Shown in pieces: positions 1 to 10,413 of a stretch of DNA of 64,000 nucleotides. The DNA lies in the NCBI GenBank assembly GCA_963575745.1, contig CAUYUJ010016693.1, positions 436,001-500,000 of the forward strand, read 5' to 3'. A model generated the notes under the pieces. The model worked only from the letters and a program-made list of their open reading frames with translations. It was not told the origin of the DNA and did no database searches. Each line of letters opens with the position of its first letter. Position 1 is the first letter of the stretch. Both the position numbers and the translations under genes were made by a program. This DNA comes from Prorocentrum cordatum (taxonomy: Eukaryota; Sar; Dinophyceae; Prorocentrales; Prorocentraceae).

Positions 1-250
1 GAACGATCACCACGCGAGGAGCCCAACGACTCACACCACACGCAAAACCGAACGACTCACACCAGGACGAGGGGCCCGAAAACTCATTCATACACGAGAA
101 GCCCGAAACGACTCACACCAGGGACGAGGAGCCCTAACGTACGCACACCCACGAAGAGCCCGAACCAGGGACACCAGGAAGAAGGGCCCGAACGACTCAC
201 ACCAGGACGAGGAACCCCAAACGACTCAAACCACGAGGAGCGCATTCTCT
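1..250. repeat. Degenerate short tandem repeat
   Basis: The first 250 bases are a degenerate tandem repeat of roughly 28-33 bp. Its recurring words are CGACTCACACCAGG and ACGAGGAGCCC. The unit drifts in both length and sequence. No coding signal is visible. Confidence 0.6.
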
Positions 251-615
251 CCCTCCTCCTCCGCCTCGTCCTTCTCCCGCTCCCACCACAAGGAGGATGT
301 ACAAGGAGGCGGGAGGAAGGAGGAACAGGGGAGATATGCGGGGGCAGCCGGAAACACGCCTGAAAAACACGACTGTCGGCATGCTTCGCAAGAGTTGCTG
401 TTGTGAGATGGGCTGGTGGGGATACGCGAAGCGTAAAGAACTTATCATCATCGTTATTGCCACCATCACCATCACCATCATCATCAACATCATCATCATA
501 ACCATCTTTGCCGTCACCACCTCATGGTTTCTGAGACGCGTCCGAAAACAGGCTTGAAAAAGTGCCTCGAGCGAACCGCTTATTTCTCAGCACACGTGCT
601 ATAGACCAGAGGTTT
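251..615. other. Intergenic, with a short ATC/CAT microsatellite
   Basis: No gene is visible. A CAT/ATC trinucleotide tract runs at about 446-500. The end (about 525-575) resembles the words that close the ATC-rich repeat family further on, such as CGCGTCCGAAAACAG and CCTCGAGCGAACC. Confidence 0.4.
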
Positions 616-1566
616 TCAAATATTGATGCTTAGTGGGCCAACTTGGAGGTCATCCAAGAGCGCCCCGAAAAGATGTCTCAAGAAAACTCGTGGCGCATCC
701 CAAACGTCTGGAGATGTCTCGGGCCAAACGGCCACGTGTGAAGTTCCGAAAGGTTCGGCCAGCGACTTCGTCATCACAATGTGTCGAGGATGCCTCGGGC
801 GAAACGCTGATGCTTGGCATAAGACGTCTGAATCCAGAGCCTCCAAGATCGCGATTCGGCGAGGATATCTCAAGCGAAACGCGCAGTCTCCAAATAGATT
901 CCTGACATGAGCGGGAAGCGAATAAAAGCGAAGAGCTGCGCAAGAACGTGCAGAATGATCAAGATCAAGCGTATTGTGGGCGAGCTCTCCGGACGTCATC
1001 AGGGGATACCTGTCGACACGCACTCCACGAACAATTACACGACCATTCTGAATATCCCCCCCAAACCTCCGTACTCCTTCAATTTCCTCCGTCTCCCCTT
1101 CACTTTAATCATCCTGATCACCATCACCGTCAGCAGAATCATCATCATGATCGCCATCAGCATCATTATCATCATGATCATCAACATCATCATCATCGTC
1201 ATCATCATCATTACATCGTCATCATCACCAACACCCCATCACACCATCGTTACCGTCATCGCCACCAGCAACATCACAGCCAATATCATCGTCATCACCA
1301 CCACCATCATGATCACCATCATCATGATCAACACAATCATCAACATCGACAACATCAGGAACCTCGGCTTAGCAGCATGAGCGGCATCGACATAATCACC
1401 ATCTTCATCACCATCGTCGTCAGCACTACAATCATCATCAGTAGCACAATCATCGTGATCATCGTCATCATTGTCGTCATTACTGCCATCTCATCATGAC
1501 TTGACGGTGTCGAGAACCCGTCCGAAGATGTGTTAAGGGAGTGTCTCGAGCGGACCCATTAAATTA
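616..1566. repeat. 0.8-kb ATC-rich repeat family, unit 1
   Basis: The unit opens with a conserved block (GGCCAACTTGGAGGTCATCC, then GAGCGCC-CGAAAAGATGTCTC). It continues through a region with several short words ending in GCGAAACGC, and ends in a long CAT/ATC tract at about 1110-1495. The same order recurs at 3.2, 4.0, 4.85 and 12.16 kb. Reading frames in it are not shared between copies, so it is treated as non-coding repeat DNA. Confidence 0.65.
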
Positions 1567-1737
1567 TCCCGGCAAAGCAACCTAACAGCGATGTGTAGAA
1601 GCATATCTGAAAGCATTCCCCTTAAGATTCAGATGAAAATCCAGTTGTCGAATTCTGCTGTTCTCGCAGTCGTAGTCGCATTCGCGATGACAGTCGCAGC
1701 GGCAACGGCAGTCGCAGTCACAGCCTCAGCCTCAGCC

Positions 1738-2524
1738 TGCCTCCTCCTCCTCCTCCTTCTCCTGCCCTCCTCCACCTCCTCCTCCTCCTCTTCCTCCCTG
1801 CTCGTCCTCGTTCTCGTCCTCCTCGTCTTGCTCGTCCTCCTCCCTGGTGCTCTCTCCCTCCTCCTCCTCCTCCTCCTTCCTCCTCCTCCTCCTCCTGTGG
1901 TCCTGTTCTCCTCCTGGTGCCTCCCCCCCCCCTCCTCCTCCTCCTCCTCCTCCTCCTCCTCCTCCTCCTCCTCCTCCTCCTCCTCCTCCTCCTCCTCCTC
2001 CTCCTCCTCGTGTTCCTCCTCCTCCTCCTCCTCCTCCTCCTCCTCCTCCTCCTCCTCCTCCTCCTCCTCCTCCTCCTCCTCCTCCTGGTCGTCCTCGTTC
2101 TCGTCCTCCTCGTCTTGCTCGTCCTCCTCCTCCTGGTGTTCTCTCCTCCTCCTCCTCCTCCTCCTCCTCCTCCTCCTCCTCCTCCTCCTGGTGGTCCTCG
2201 TTCTCCTCCTCCTGGTACTCTCCCCCCCCCTCCTCCTCCTCCTCCTCGTCCTCGTCCTCCTCCTCCTCCTCCTCCTCCTCCTCCTCCTCCTCCTCCTCCT
2301 CCTCCTCCTCCTCCTCCTCCTGGTACTCCTCCCCCTCCCCTCCTCCTCCTCCTCCTCCTCTTCCTGGTCGTCCTCCTCCTCCTGGTCGTCCTCCTCCTCC
2401 TGCTCGTCCTCCTCCTCCTCCTGCTCGTCCTTCTTCTCCTGCTCCTCCTGCTCCTCGTCCTGCTCCTGCTCGTCCTCGTCCTCCTGGTCTTGCTCGTCCT
2501 CCTCCTCGTCGTGCTCTTGCCCCT
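1738..2524. repeat. Long (CCT)n microsatellite
   Basis: Almost pure CCT/TCC triplets are interrupted by CGT, GGT and TCT variants. All six frames stay open because the repeat lacks stop codons, giving poly-Ser, poly-Leu, poly-Pro or Glu/Arg/Gly frames of 280-340 codons. These frames are artefacts. Confidence 0.95.
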
Positions 2525-3025
2525 GCTGAAAATGTGGCCCAGGAATGGGAGTTCTGGGAAGTCGAAGAGCACGAAGTTGCCTACAGTTGGCTACGGGCAT
2601 TCAAAATGTGGCCCGGGAATGGAGTTCTGGGAACTCGAAGAGCACGAAGTGGCCTACAGTTGGCTCCGGGCATTCAAAATGTGGCCCGGGAATGGAGTTC
2701 TGGGAACTCGAAGAGCACGAAGTGGCCTACAGTTGGCTCCGGGCATCCAAAATGTGGCCCGGGAATGGAGTTCTGGGAACTCGAAGAGCACGAAGTGTGT
2801 GACTGTTGCATCCGGTTATTCTAAATGTGGCCCGGGAATGGCGTTCTGGGATGTCGAAGAGCACGAAGTGTGTGACTGTTGCATCCGGTTATTCAGAATG
2901 TGGCCCGGGAATGGCGTTCTGGGATCTCGAAGAGCACTTTGTGTGTGACTGTTGCATCCGGGTATTGAGAATGTGGCCTGGGAATGGAGTTCTGGGAAGT
3001 CGAAGAGCACGAAGTGTGTGACTGT
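2525..3025. repeat. 73-bp tandem array, seven units
   Basis: The word AATGTGGCC recurs at 2531, 2605, 2678, 2751, 2824, 2897 and 2970. The spacing is 73 bp, except for a first step of 74. Each unit includes GGAATGGAGTTCTGGGA and CGAAGAGCACGAAGT. The array is part of the inverted-end element and also occurs in copies 2 and 4 and in a short fragment at about 10414-10571. Confidence 0.95.
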
Positions 3026-3181
3026 TGGTGAAAAACGAGCCCGGCACCTGCCGCCCGGCAACTCCCAACACCTGCCCGGACCCCCCTGTGGAGTGATCTG
3101 CTGCTCTCTTTTGATCCCACTAGAAACCTATCAGTCTTCGCTGTTAGGTAAAAAACAAGATAACAATTCATCTAAATATCA

Positions 3182-5640
3182 TTGAATCGTTTCGCTTCTT
3201 GGACCATCTTGGAGGTCATCCCAGAGCGGTCAGAAAAGATGTCTTACAAAAAATGTTGGTGCATCCAATTTGTTCGAAGATGTCTCAGGCCAAACGGCCA
3301 TTCTGGAAGTTCTGGAGATCACACATGTTTGAGGATTTCGAAGGCAGAACGCTCATTTGTTCGCATACGACGTCTTCAGATAGAGCCGCCAAGATCACGA
3401 TTTGGCGAGGATTCTGGAGGGGCCACGCTCATTTTCCAAACCTTTCCTGACATGACCAGGGAGCGCGTAAAAAACGATGAGATGCGCAAGAACGTAAAGC
3501 ATCACCACAATCATATGTAATGAAAGCGAGCTCCCCGAACGTTCACAGCGGATAACTGTGGACGCGCGCTCCCCGAACGTTCACAAACATGTTTCTGAAC
3601 ATCCTCTCACTCCTCTGTGCACTTCCTGTTTCCTCCGTCTCCTGTTGTCATCTTCTTTACCATCATCATCGTCACCATCACCAATACCCCATCACAGTAC
3701 CGTTACCACGATCACCAGCAGCAGCAAAATCACAAACACGTGTATCGTCAACACCATTACCATCATGATCACCATCATCATGAGCAGCACCATCATCCGC
3801 ATCCATATCATCATGAACATTGGCGTCGCAACAAGAGCGACATCGGCATATTCACCATCGTCATCATCAACATCAACAGCATCACCATCATCATCATCAT
3901 CGTCGTCATCATCATGTTCTGGAAGACCCGCCCGACCGCTCGAATGCATTTTCAAGGGGATGTCTCGAAGCGCTCGCATCCAAACAAACGTGGTAAGCGA
4001 CTCATGGTGTCGCTTCTTGGGCCATCTTGGAGATCATCCGAGAGCGCTCCAAAAAGAGATCTCAAGACAGCTCTTGACGCATCACATGGTGTCGAGGATG
4101 CCTCAGGCCAAACTGCCTTTTTGGACATTCGGGAGATCAGGCCAGCGAGTTCAGCATCACCAATATTCCAGGATGTCTCAGGAAACACGCTTATTGTACA
4201 TCATGCGGAGTCTTGAGATAGAGCTTCCACGACCGCAATGTGGCGAGGATGTCTCAGGCGAAACGCTCGTTGTGTAAGCCTGTTTTGACATTGTTGGACG
4301 CGCGTAAAAGCGATGAGATGTACACGAAGGCGTAACATCATCACGGTCAACTGTAACGTAGGCGAGCTCGCCGAACGTTCACAACGAATGCATATGAACG
4401 CGCGCTCCGCGAACGTTCACAAACATGTTTCTGAACATCCTCTCACTCCTCTGTGCACCTCCAACTTCTTTCGTCTCCCCTCACCTTCATCACCTTTACA
4501 CGCGTCATCGTCACCATCACCAATACCCCATCACAGTACCGTCAACACGATCACCAGCAGCAGCAAAATCACAAACAAGTGTATCGTCAACACCATTACC
4601 ATCATGATCACCATCATCATGAGCAGCACCATCATCCGCATCCATATCATCATGAACATTGGCTTCGCAACATGAGAGGCATCGGCATATTCACCATTGT
4701 CATCATCAACATCAACATCATCACCATCATCATCGTCGTCGTCATCATCATGTGTTGGAAGACCCGCCCGACCACTCGAATGCATGTTCAAGGGGATGTC
4801 TCGAAGCGCTCGCATCCAAATAAACGTGTTAAGCGACTCATTGTGTCGCTTCTTGGGCCATCTTGGAGATCATCCGAGAGCGCTCCAAAAAGAGATCTCA
4901 AGACAACTCTTGACGCATCACATGGTGTCGAGGATGCCTCAGGCCAAACGGCCGTTTTGGACGTTCGGGAGATTAGGCCAGCGATTTCAGCATCACCAAT
5001 GTTCCAGGATGTCTCAGGAAACACGCTTATTGTATATCATTCGGAGTATTGGGATAGAGCGTCCAAGACCGCAATGTGGCGAGGATGTCTCAAGCGAAAC
5101 GCTCGTTGTGTAAGCCTGTTTTGACATTGGTGGACGCGCGTAAAAGCGATGAGATGCACAAGAAGGCGTAACATCATCACGGTCAACTGTAATGTAGGCG
5201 AGCTCGCCGAAGGTTCACAACGGATGCATATGAACGCGCGCTCCGCGAACGTTCACAAACATGTTTCTGAACCTCCTCTCCCTCCTCTGTGCACGTCCAG
5301 CTTCTTTCGTCCCCCCCACCTTCATCATCATTACACGCGTCATCGTCACCATTACCAATACCCCATCACAGTACCTTCACCATGATCACCAGCAGCAACA
5401 ACATCACAAGCAGGATCATCCTTAACACCAGTACCATCATGATCACCATCATCATGAGCAGCACCATCATCCGCATCCACTGCATCATAAACATCGGCTT
5501 CAGAACATGAACGGCATCGACATCATCGCCATACTGATCGTGATCGACATCATCGTCAACAATGCTCATCACCGACAGCCCCATCATGATCTGATCGTCT
5601 CGAGGACCCGTCCGAAGGTATGTTTTAGTAATTGCCTTGA
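3182..5640. repeat. 0.8-kb ATC-rich repeat family, units 2 to 4 in tandem
   Basis: Three head-to-tail units start at about 3185, 4005 and 4841. The word CGCTTCTTGG occurs at 4011 and 4847, a step of 836 bp. Each unit has the GCCATCTTGGAG block, several short words ending GAAACGC, a TTCACAAACATGTTTCTGA block, and a CAT/ATC microsatellite. Units 3 and 4 are very similar; unit 2 is more diverged. Confidence 0.75.
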
Positions 5641-5662
5641 GCGAGCCACTGACCTCTGAAAA

Positions 5663-6137
5663 TATCCCGGCAAAGCAACCTAACAGCCATGTGTAGGAGC
5701 ATATCTGGAAGCATTCCCCTTAAGATTCGGATGAGAATCCAGTTGTAGAATTCTGCTGTTCTCGCAGTCGTAGTCGCATTCGCGATGACAGTCGCAGTGG
5801 CAACGGCAGTCGCAGTCACAGCCTCAGCCAGCCGCCTCAGCCTCAGCCTCCGCCTGCCTCAGCCTCAGCCTGCCTCAGCCTCAGCCTCAGCCTGCTTCAG
5901 CCTCAGCATCAGTCTGCCTTCGGCCTCGGCCTCAGCCTCAGCCTGCCTCAGCCTCAGCCTGCATCAGCCTCAGCCTCAGCCTCAGCCTGCCTCAGCATCA
6001 GCCTGCCTCAGCCTCAGCCTCAGCCTCCTGCCTCAGCCTCAGCCTGCTTCAGCCTCAGCCTCAGTCTGCCGTCGGCCTCGGCCTCAGCCTCAGCCTGCCT
6101 CAGCCTCAGCCTGCATCAGCCTCAGCCTCAGCACGAA
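5663..6137 (+). mobile_element. Inverted-end element with microsatellite core, copy 3 (partial)
   Basis: The left end and leader match copy 1 (TCCCGGCAAAGCAACCTAAC, then CATGTGTAGGAGCATATC). The core is a CAGCCT hexanucleotide tract (about 5818-6131) instead of CCT. The 73-bp array and the right end are missing, so the copy is truncated at its 3' side. Confidence 0.65.
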
Positions 6138-6589
6138 GCGACCCAGCTAGAAGGACAAAGCGCTGAATGTACACCGATGTGTTCGACGACTGCGTATGTA
6201 ATGATGTGACGATATACAGACTGAGCCCTTCGTGAATGTCTACATGTTTTTCTGACGCCTACAAACGGCGCTGACGTGTGTGAGAAAATTGTCCGCGCAG
6301 CAAAAGCCGGCGAAGCGTGCGGGAGCTCGCATGCTGAGACAGACTACGTCTGCAGACCGCCAGCTGCAAAAGGTTGCGAGCGGCTCTTGGAAGATGTTTA
6401 CGGAACGGAGCTACGGTGTCTGAAAACATTGGCATCGAAGCGAAGAGCCTCGGAGCCCTGCAACCTGAGAAACACCGCAGGAACTCGCATACTGAAAAGG
6501 AATGCATTGCAAACCGCACGCTGCGAACCCTGCAGGCTGAGAAGCACCGCAGGATGTCGCATGCTGAAAAGCACTTGTACTGCAGAGCG
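6138..6589. repeat. Region with short dispersed repeats of the GCTGAGAAGCACCG type
   Basis: Copies or near-copies of GCAGGCTGAGAAGCACCGC lie at about 6458-6480 and 6533-6555, each followed by a CTCGCATRCTGAAAAG-like word. The same short repeat occurs inside the coding sequence of the 730-aa gene at 8101-10293. No gene is seen here. Confidence 0.55.
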
Positions 6590-6981
6590 CTAGCACTCCA
6601 TCTCGGGCTCGGACCCCCCCGTCCTGATCCAGAACGTGTCCGGCCACGGCCTGAAAATGCCGTTCCAACTCCCGAGGATCAGCTGGCACTCCGGCTCTGG
6701 GACACTCCAGTACGTCTTGAGCACCTTGAGCCAGGCCCCATCTCGGGATCCCCACAGCACGCTGTACTTGACCGAGACCGTGCCGAACTCATAACAATTG
6801 ACCTCCGAAGGACCTGCGATGCGGTGGTTCTGAGCCAGGACGAGGTCCGCATGGTCGAGCGTCGGCACCGTACGCCCATGCCCAGACGGACCATCCACGG
6901 CGAGCCACATCATCTGAGACAGCGTCTGGAGGGCGGTCGACAGGCGACTGGCGACTGGCGACGACGAGCTGGTCTTGGACT
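6590..6981 (-). CDS. Hypothetical terminal exon, unknown product
   Basis: An open frame on the minus strand runs from a possible 3' splice site to a stop at 6590. The candidate acceptor is a pyrimidine-rich stretch ending GTTCCTGACAG at about 6982. The first in-frame ATG is at 6913. The translated piece is of mixed composition (TLDHADLVLAQNHRIAG, YEFGTVSVKYSVLWGSRDG, WNGIFRPWPDTFWI), unlike the low-complexity frames around it. I recognise no family. It could be the last exon of a gene or a decayed fragment. The upstream DNA is simple repeat, so no preceding exon could be proposed. Confidence 0.3.
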
Positions 6982-7079
6982 GTCAGGAACGCTACACGAC
7001 CAAAAGAAAACGAAGCACGACCGAGGAAACACCAGAGCTCCTAGCTGGGAGGCGAGATCAAGGGGGACGAGGAAGAAGG

Positions 7080-7330
7080 GAAGAGGAGGAGGAGGAAGAG
7101 TCAGAGCAAGAGTAACGGTGAGAGTAAGAGTCAGAGTAAGAGTAAGGCGAACTGCACGAGTCGGAGTAAGAGTCAGGGCAAGAGGCCCCCCAAGCGGCCC
7201 CAAGAGGCCCCCAAGAGGCCCCCAAGAGGCCCCCAAGAGGCCCCAAGAGGCCCCCAAGAGGCCCCCAAGAGGCCCCCAAGAGGCCCCCAAGAGGCCCCAC
7301 GAGGCTCCAAGAGGCCCTCCAAGGGCTGGT
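7080..7330. repeat. AGAGTA/AGTCAG hexamer tract and CCCCAAGAGGC tandem repeat
   Basis: A GAGTAAGAGTCA-type tract (about 7095-7175) runs into an 11-12 bp tandem repeat of CCCCCAAGAGG (about 7186-7315). The CCAAGAGG repeat recurs at 7820-7990, 34800-35300, 54640-55010 and 56500-56830, so it is a widely dispersed simple repeat. Confidence 0.8.
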
Positions 7331-7819
7331 GGTACTCGGCTTTTAATCATGTGGTGGGAGGGCGGAACGCGAGGGCTTACGGCCGCCCTTCGGGTTTGAT
7401 CACTGCTCCTTATCAATCCCACCAGCCCTTTGGGCGTGAGTGGTTTAGGGAGCCCGCTCTGTTCTCAACCCCCCTTCTTCCCCTTCGGGGAGGGGTTTAC
7501 CCCTCCCCCTACCCCCTCCCCCTGGGCCTGGAGAGGGCGCCCCGCGGGTCGTTTGAGGGGTCTTTTTTTCGACTCCTGGGAGGGCTAAAAAAGGACGACC
7601 CTCACGAGGATTCTGGCCCCGACGGGGGGGCACCGTCTGGTCCCCCTCCTCTTCTTTAAAGCCAGAATCATTGATTGTACTACGGTTTTGGCCCCATTTT
7701 GGCGTCCTGAGGGGGCCGCGCTCATCTTCCTTCACAGCAAAATCATTGATTTTACGAAGGTTTTCGGCTCATTTTGTCCTTCTCAGGGGGCAGCTCTCAT
7801 TTGCGCTTTTGAGGAGGTC
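7331..7819. repeat. Intergenic, with a two-unit ~75-bp direct duplication
   Basis: No gene is seen. Two diverged direct copies occupy about 7663-7730 and 7738-7801. Both contain AATCATTGATT, a TTTTGG or TTTTCGG block, a CCATTTTG or TCATTTTG block and CAGGGGGC or GAGGGGGC. The rest is GC-rich with CCCCTCCCCC runs. Confidence 0.5.
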
Positions 7820-8100
7820 GCAAGAGGCCCCAAGATGGCCCCAAGAGGCCCCCAGGAGGCTCCCAAGAGGCCTCCAAGAGGCCCCCAAGAGGCCCCCAAG
7901 CGGCCCCAAGAGGCCCCCAAGAGGCCCCCAAGAGGCCCCCAAGAGGCCCCAAGAGGCCCCAAGAGGCCCCCAAGAGGCCCCAAGAGGCTGAGAAGCACCG
8001 CAGGAACTCGCATGCTTTCGAACACTACTGCTCGAGACCGCAGCTGGAGAGCGGCAGACCGCAGGCTGAGAAGCACCGCGGGCAGGGAGACTTGCAAAAC
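7820..8100. repeat. CCCCAAGAGGC tandem repeat and two GCTGAGAAGCACCG repeats
   Basis: An 11-12 bp CCCCCAAGAGG repeat runs to about 7985. Two copies of GGCTGAGAAGCACCGC (7985 and about 8062) follow, separated by CTCGCATGCTTTC and ACCGCAG words. The downstream edge abuts the 3' end of the 730-aa gene. Confidence 0.7.
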
Positions 8101-10293
8101 TCAGATGTCCTGATCGTCTTGGAGGAAGTCACGCCAGTCCGGCGGCTGCCAAGAATCGATGATGCGCCTGGAGCCACCGCCCGTGCTGCCGCCGATGTCC
8201 AGGTAGTCGCCATCGGCCCTGAACAGACGGCCGTGCCCCAACGCCAGAATCGCTTGGTTGCGGATTTGAAGCAGCTCTCCGCTCTCAAACATCTGCAACA
8301 CGTCCAGCTGCCTGCGCGTGAAGTTCGGCTTTGGCTGGCCAGCCTGGGCAGACAGATGGCGGGAAAGCCGCCCCCCCTCGTTGTAGCGCGCGATGGCCTC
8401 GGCCTTCTGGTGGTGCAGCCGGCGCCGCTGTTGCCGCAGAGCTTCCTCGGGAACTGCTGCATCACGGCCCTCACTGTGATCAGCTTGCAACGCTTGCGTT
8501 AGCCAATCAACGTCGAAGCGCCCTGAGAAGGCCAGCACCTCCCAGATCTGTTTGGTACCGGCCACACGTTGCAAATGGCGATGCCACCGCTTACGCTTCT
8601 GGTCTTTCACAAACTTGGCGACGCTACCCAGACCTGCACCCTTGGCCTGGCCACCTTTTCCCGCAGGCTGAGAAGCACCGTGAGAACCTTTCTTACCGCC
8701 TGGCCCTTTGTTAGGACCCTGCGGAACCGCATGGCCCCCTTGTGGCGCAGACTTGCCTCTCGCTTTTCCCTTTTCGACATCCCGTTCCTGAAGCGCACGC
8801 TGCTGCCGCGACTGCTCGTACTGGTCGCGAGCTACTCTGACCAATTCCTGGCGCTCAGGCTCCGTGAGAACGTAGCGCATGTCGTCGATGTTCTTGCTCC
8901 GCAGAAAGTCATGTCGAAGCTTAAGGACAGAGAGAATGGCTCGGCCAGTCTCCTCCTGAGACGCAAAGGCCGTGTCATATTCCGAGCCAGGCTGAGGAGC
9001 GCCAGCTGGATCAGTGTCCGCTGGCTCCGTGGACTTCCTCTTTTTGAAAAGCAAGAGACTGAGATGATGGAGGACTTTCGGATCGTACTCCTCGTCGTAC
9101 CTTTCGTCCCAAAGCTGCCTCAGCTCCCTGTGCAAGTCGTTCGCGCGATTCTGAACGACATCCTCGACGTAGTCGGGATCACCCGGTGAAGTCGGTGAAA
9201 GCGGAGGAGTAGAACTCGGCGACCGATCCCAATGCACAGAAGACTCGGCGTCCGCCTGTACGCTGACGTCGGCGTCGGAGACGTTTTCGACGACAATCTT
9301 CCGCCTCTTGCTCTCCCCAGGCTGAATAGCACCAGGGAGAGTGAGCACAACCGCCACCGCATCGTGTGCGTCGTTGCGCATGCCACGATCCGTAAAAGAC
9401 GCGCCAACGGCAATGGAGCAGAAACGGGCGACTGCTCCGCAGACCGCGACGTGGTCGCCTTTGAGGTCGGCCGGAGTGGCATGGACCTCCCAGAGCTTCT
9501 CGTCGTTCTGCTGGCGCTGGTAAGCCTCCCGCGCCTCCTGGAAAGTCAGGTTGTCGTCGCCGACTACAAGCAGAACGACTGGCACGTGCGGCTCCGAAGC
9601 ATTGAGAATCTGAGCCATGCAGTCCAGGTGCAAGCGGAGATGGCGAACTGTCCGCTTTCGAGTCTGGATGGTCGGCGGTTTCTTGCCGCACACGATGTGC
9701 ATGTTGGCGATCACCACGTGGAACTTGTCATGGCCTGGTTTGTTCACCTCAAAATGTGAAATAACAGCATCAATCTCTCGGCCGCTAGGAGGCCTGTAAA
9801 CTTTGCTGTCTTCGCACAGAGTCAGTTCCGCAGGCTGAGAAGCACCGCGGAACCCCCAGAGAGTCAAGTAGTTGTCGACCTCCGAGAAGCGAATGCCATC
9901 ACCGAAAGGCTTACTGAGGATCTCTGTCACGTTGATCCCTGCTCGGCGAAAGCCTTCACGGAACGCACCGACCTCGCAGCCACAGACCATATCAGCATCA
10001 GCGGTCTCCACTATCGTGGCGCACACCCTTCCGAAGTTAGCGCAGTGAGTGGCCGCCTGCTTACCAGTCATCATGCCCTGCTCGAACCCGAAATTGAACG
10101 AGGCGACCGTGAAAGACGCAGGCTGCACAGCGCCAGAACCAGGCGTCTGTCCACCTTCCTCCGCAGGCTGAGAAGCACCGCGAGGCGGCGCAGGCTGAGA
10201 AGCACCGCGAGGCGGCGACACTTCGGACGAGCCTCGCGGAGCAGAGGCTGCGGATGAACGTTGGACATGGGGGTACGGCCAGGGGAACGCCAT
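8101..10293 (-). CDS. EEP (endonuclease/exonuclease/phosphatase) domain protein, 730 aa
   Basis: This is the longest intact, compositionally normal reading frame in the window, starting at an ATG at 10293. Residues about 62-320 fit the EEP fold of metal-dependent phosphodiesterases. Visible motifs are SFNFG (N67), CEVGAF (E107), IANMHI (H199), GDDN (D246-N248), GDH (280-281) and the late NDAHDAV (H310). This is the usual order of metal and catalytic positions, though the closing S-D-H is changed to A-H-D. Residues 340-730 are charged and helical with a basic segment (about 505-575). No reverse transcriptase follows, so this is either a stand-alone EEP gene or a detached LINE endonuclease. The substrate is unknown. 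The hexapeptide GASQPA occurs at 30-35, 39-44, 150-155 and 539-544, encoded by the same short repeat seen in neighbouring non-coding DNA. No introns are needed. Confidence 0.75.
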   Translation of the reverse strand: MAFPWPYPHVQRSSAASAPRGSSEVSPPRGASQPAPPRGASQPAEEGGQTPGSGAVQPASFTVASFNFGFEQGMMTGKQAATHCANFGRVCATIVETADADMVCGCEVGAFREGFRRAGINVTEILSKPFGDGIRFSEVDNYLTLWGFRGASQPAELTLCEDSKVYRPPSGREIDAVISHFEVNKPGHDKFHVVIANMHIVCGKKPPTIQTRKRTVRHLRLHLDCMAQILNASEPHVPVVLLVVGDDNLTFQEAREAYQRQQNDEKLWEVHATPADLKGDHVAVCGAVARFCSIAVGASFTDRGMRNDAHDAVAVVLTLPGAIQPGESKRRKIVVENVSDADVSVQADAESSVHWDRSPSSTPPLSPTSPGDPDYVEDVVQNRANDLHRELRQLWDERYDEEYDPKVLHHLSLLLFKKRKSTEPADTDPAGAPQPGSEYDTAFASQEETGRAILSVLKLRHDFLRSKNIDDMRYVLTEPERQELVRVARDQYEQSRQQRALQERDVEKGKARGKSAPQGGHAVPQGPNKGPGGKKGSHGASQPAGKGGQAKGAGLGSVAKFVKDQKRKRWHRHLQRVAGTKQIWEVLAFSGRFDVDWLTQALQADHSEGRDAAVPEEALRQQRRRLHHQKAEAIARYNEGGRLSRHLSAQAGQPKPNFTRRQLDVLQMFESGELLQIRNQAILALGHGRLFRADGDYLDIGGSTGGGSRRIIDSWQPPDWRDFLQDDQDI

Positions 10294-10413
10294 TGCAATC
10301 GAAACTCAGTGGACTGCAGTGAATGAATGCAGTGGCACGATTGAATGCAGTGGACTGCAGTGTCACTAGCAAGTCCTGAACCAAACACGGCTGTGGCGGA
10401 AGGATTATGAAGC
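10294..10413. other. 5' flank of the EEP gene with TGCAGTG direct repeats
   Basis: Between the EEP gene start and the next mobile element lies a short tract in which TGCAGTG and GAATGCAGTGG recur at irregular spacing. No promoter motif is recognised. Dinoflagellate genes usually lack a TATA box, so its absence says little. Confidence 0.35.

Larger units (their letters stand above)
1567..3151 (+). mobile_element. Inverted-end element with microsatellite core, copy 1
   Basis: The copy starts with TCCCGGCAAAGCAACCTAAC and ends with CGCTGTTAGGTAA. The word ACCTAACAGCGA near the left end is the reverse complement of TCGCTGTTAGGT at the right end. From left to right it holds a unique leader (1587-1737), a long CCT microsatellite (about 1738-2524), a 73-bp tandem array (2525-3025) and a 125-bp tail. 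Other copies with the same leader or ends lie at 5663, 10572 and 45160, so the boundaries come from comparing copies. No transposase is encoded; it is most likely a non-autonomous DNA element. Confidence 0.75.

Noticed and set aside
1591-2948. Long frames of 280-340 codons reading poly-Ser, poly-Leu, poly-Pro or Glu/Arg on both strands
   Set aside because: They are produced by the stop-free CCT/GGA microsatellite. All frames are open at once and nothing outside the repeat is conserved.
7331-7700. A gene in the GC-rich frames on both strands
   Set aside because: The frames overlap on both strands, are Pro/Gly/Arg-rich and contain no motif or splice-site support.
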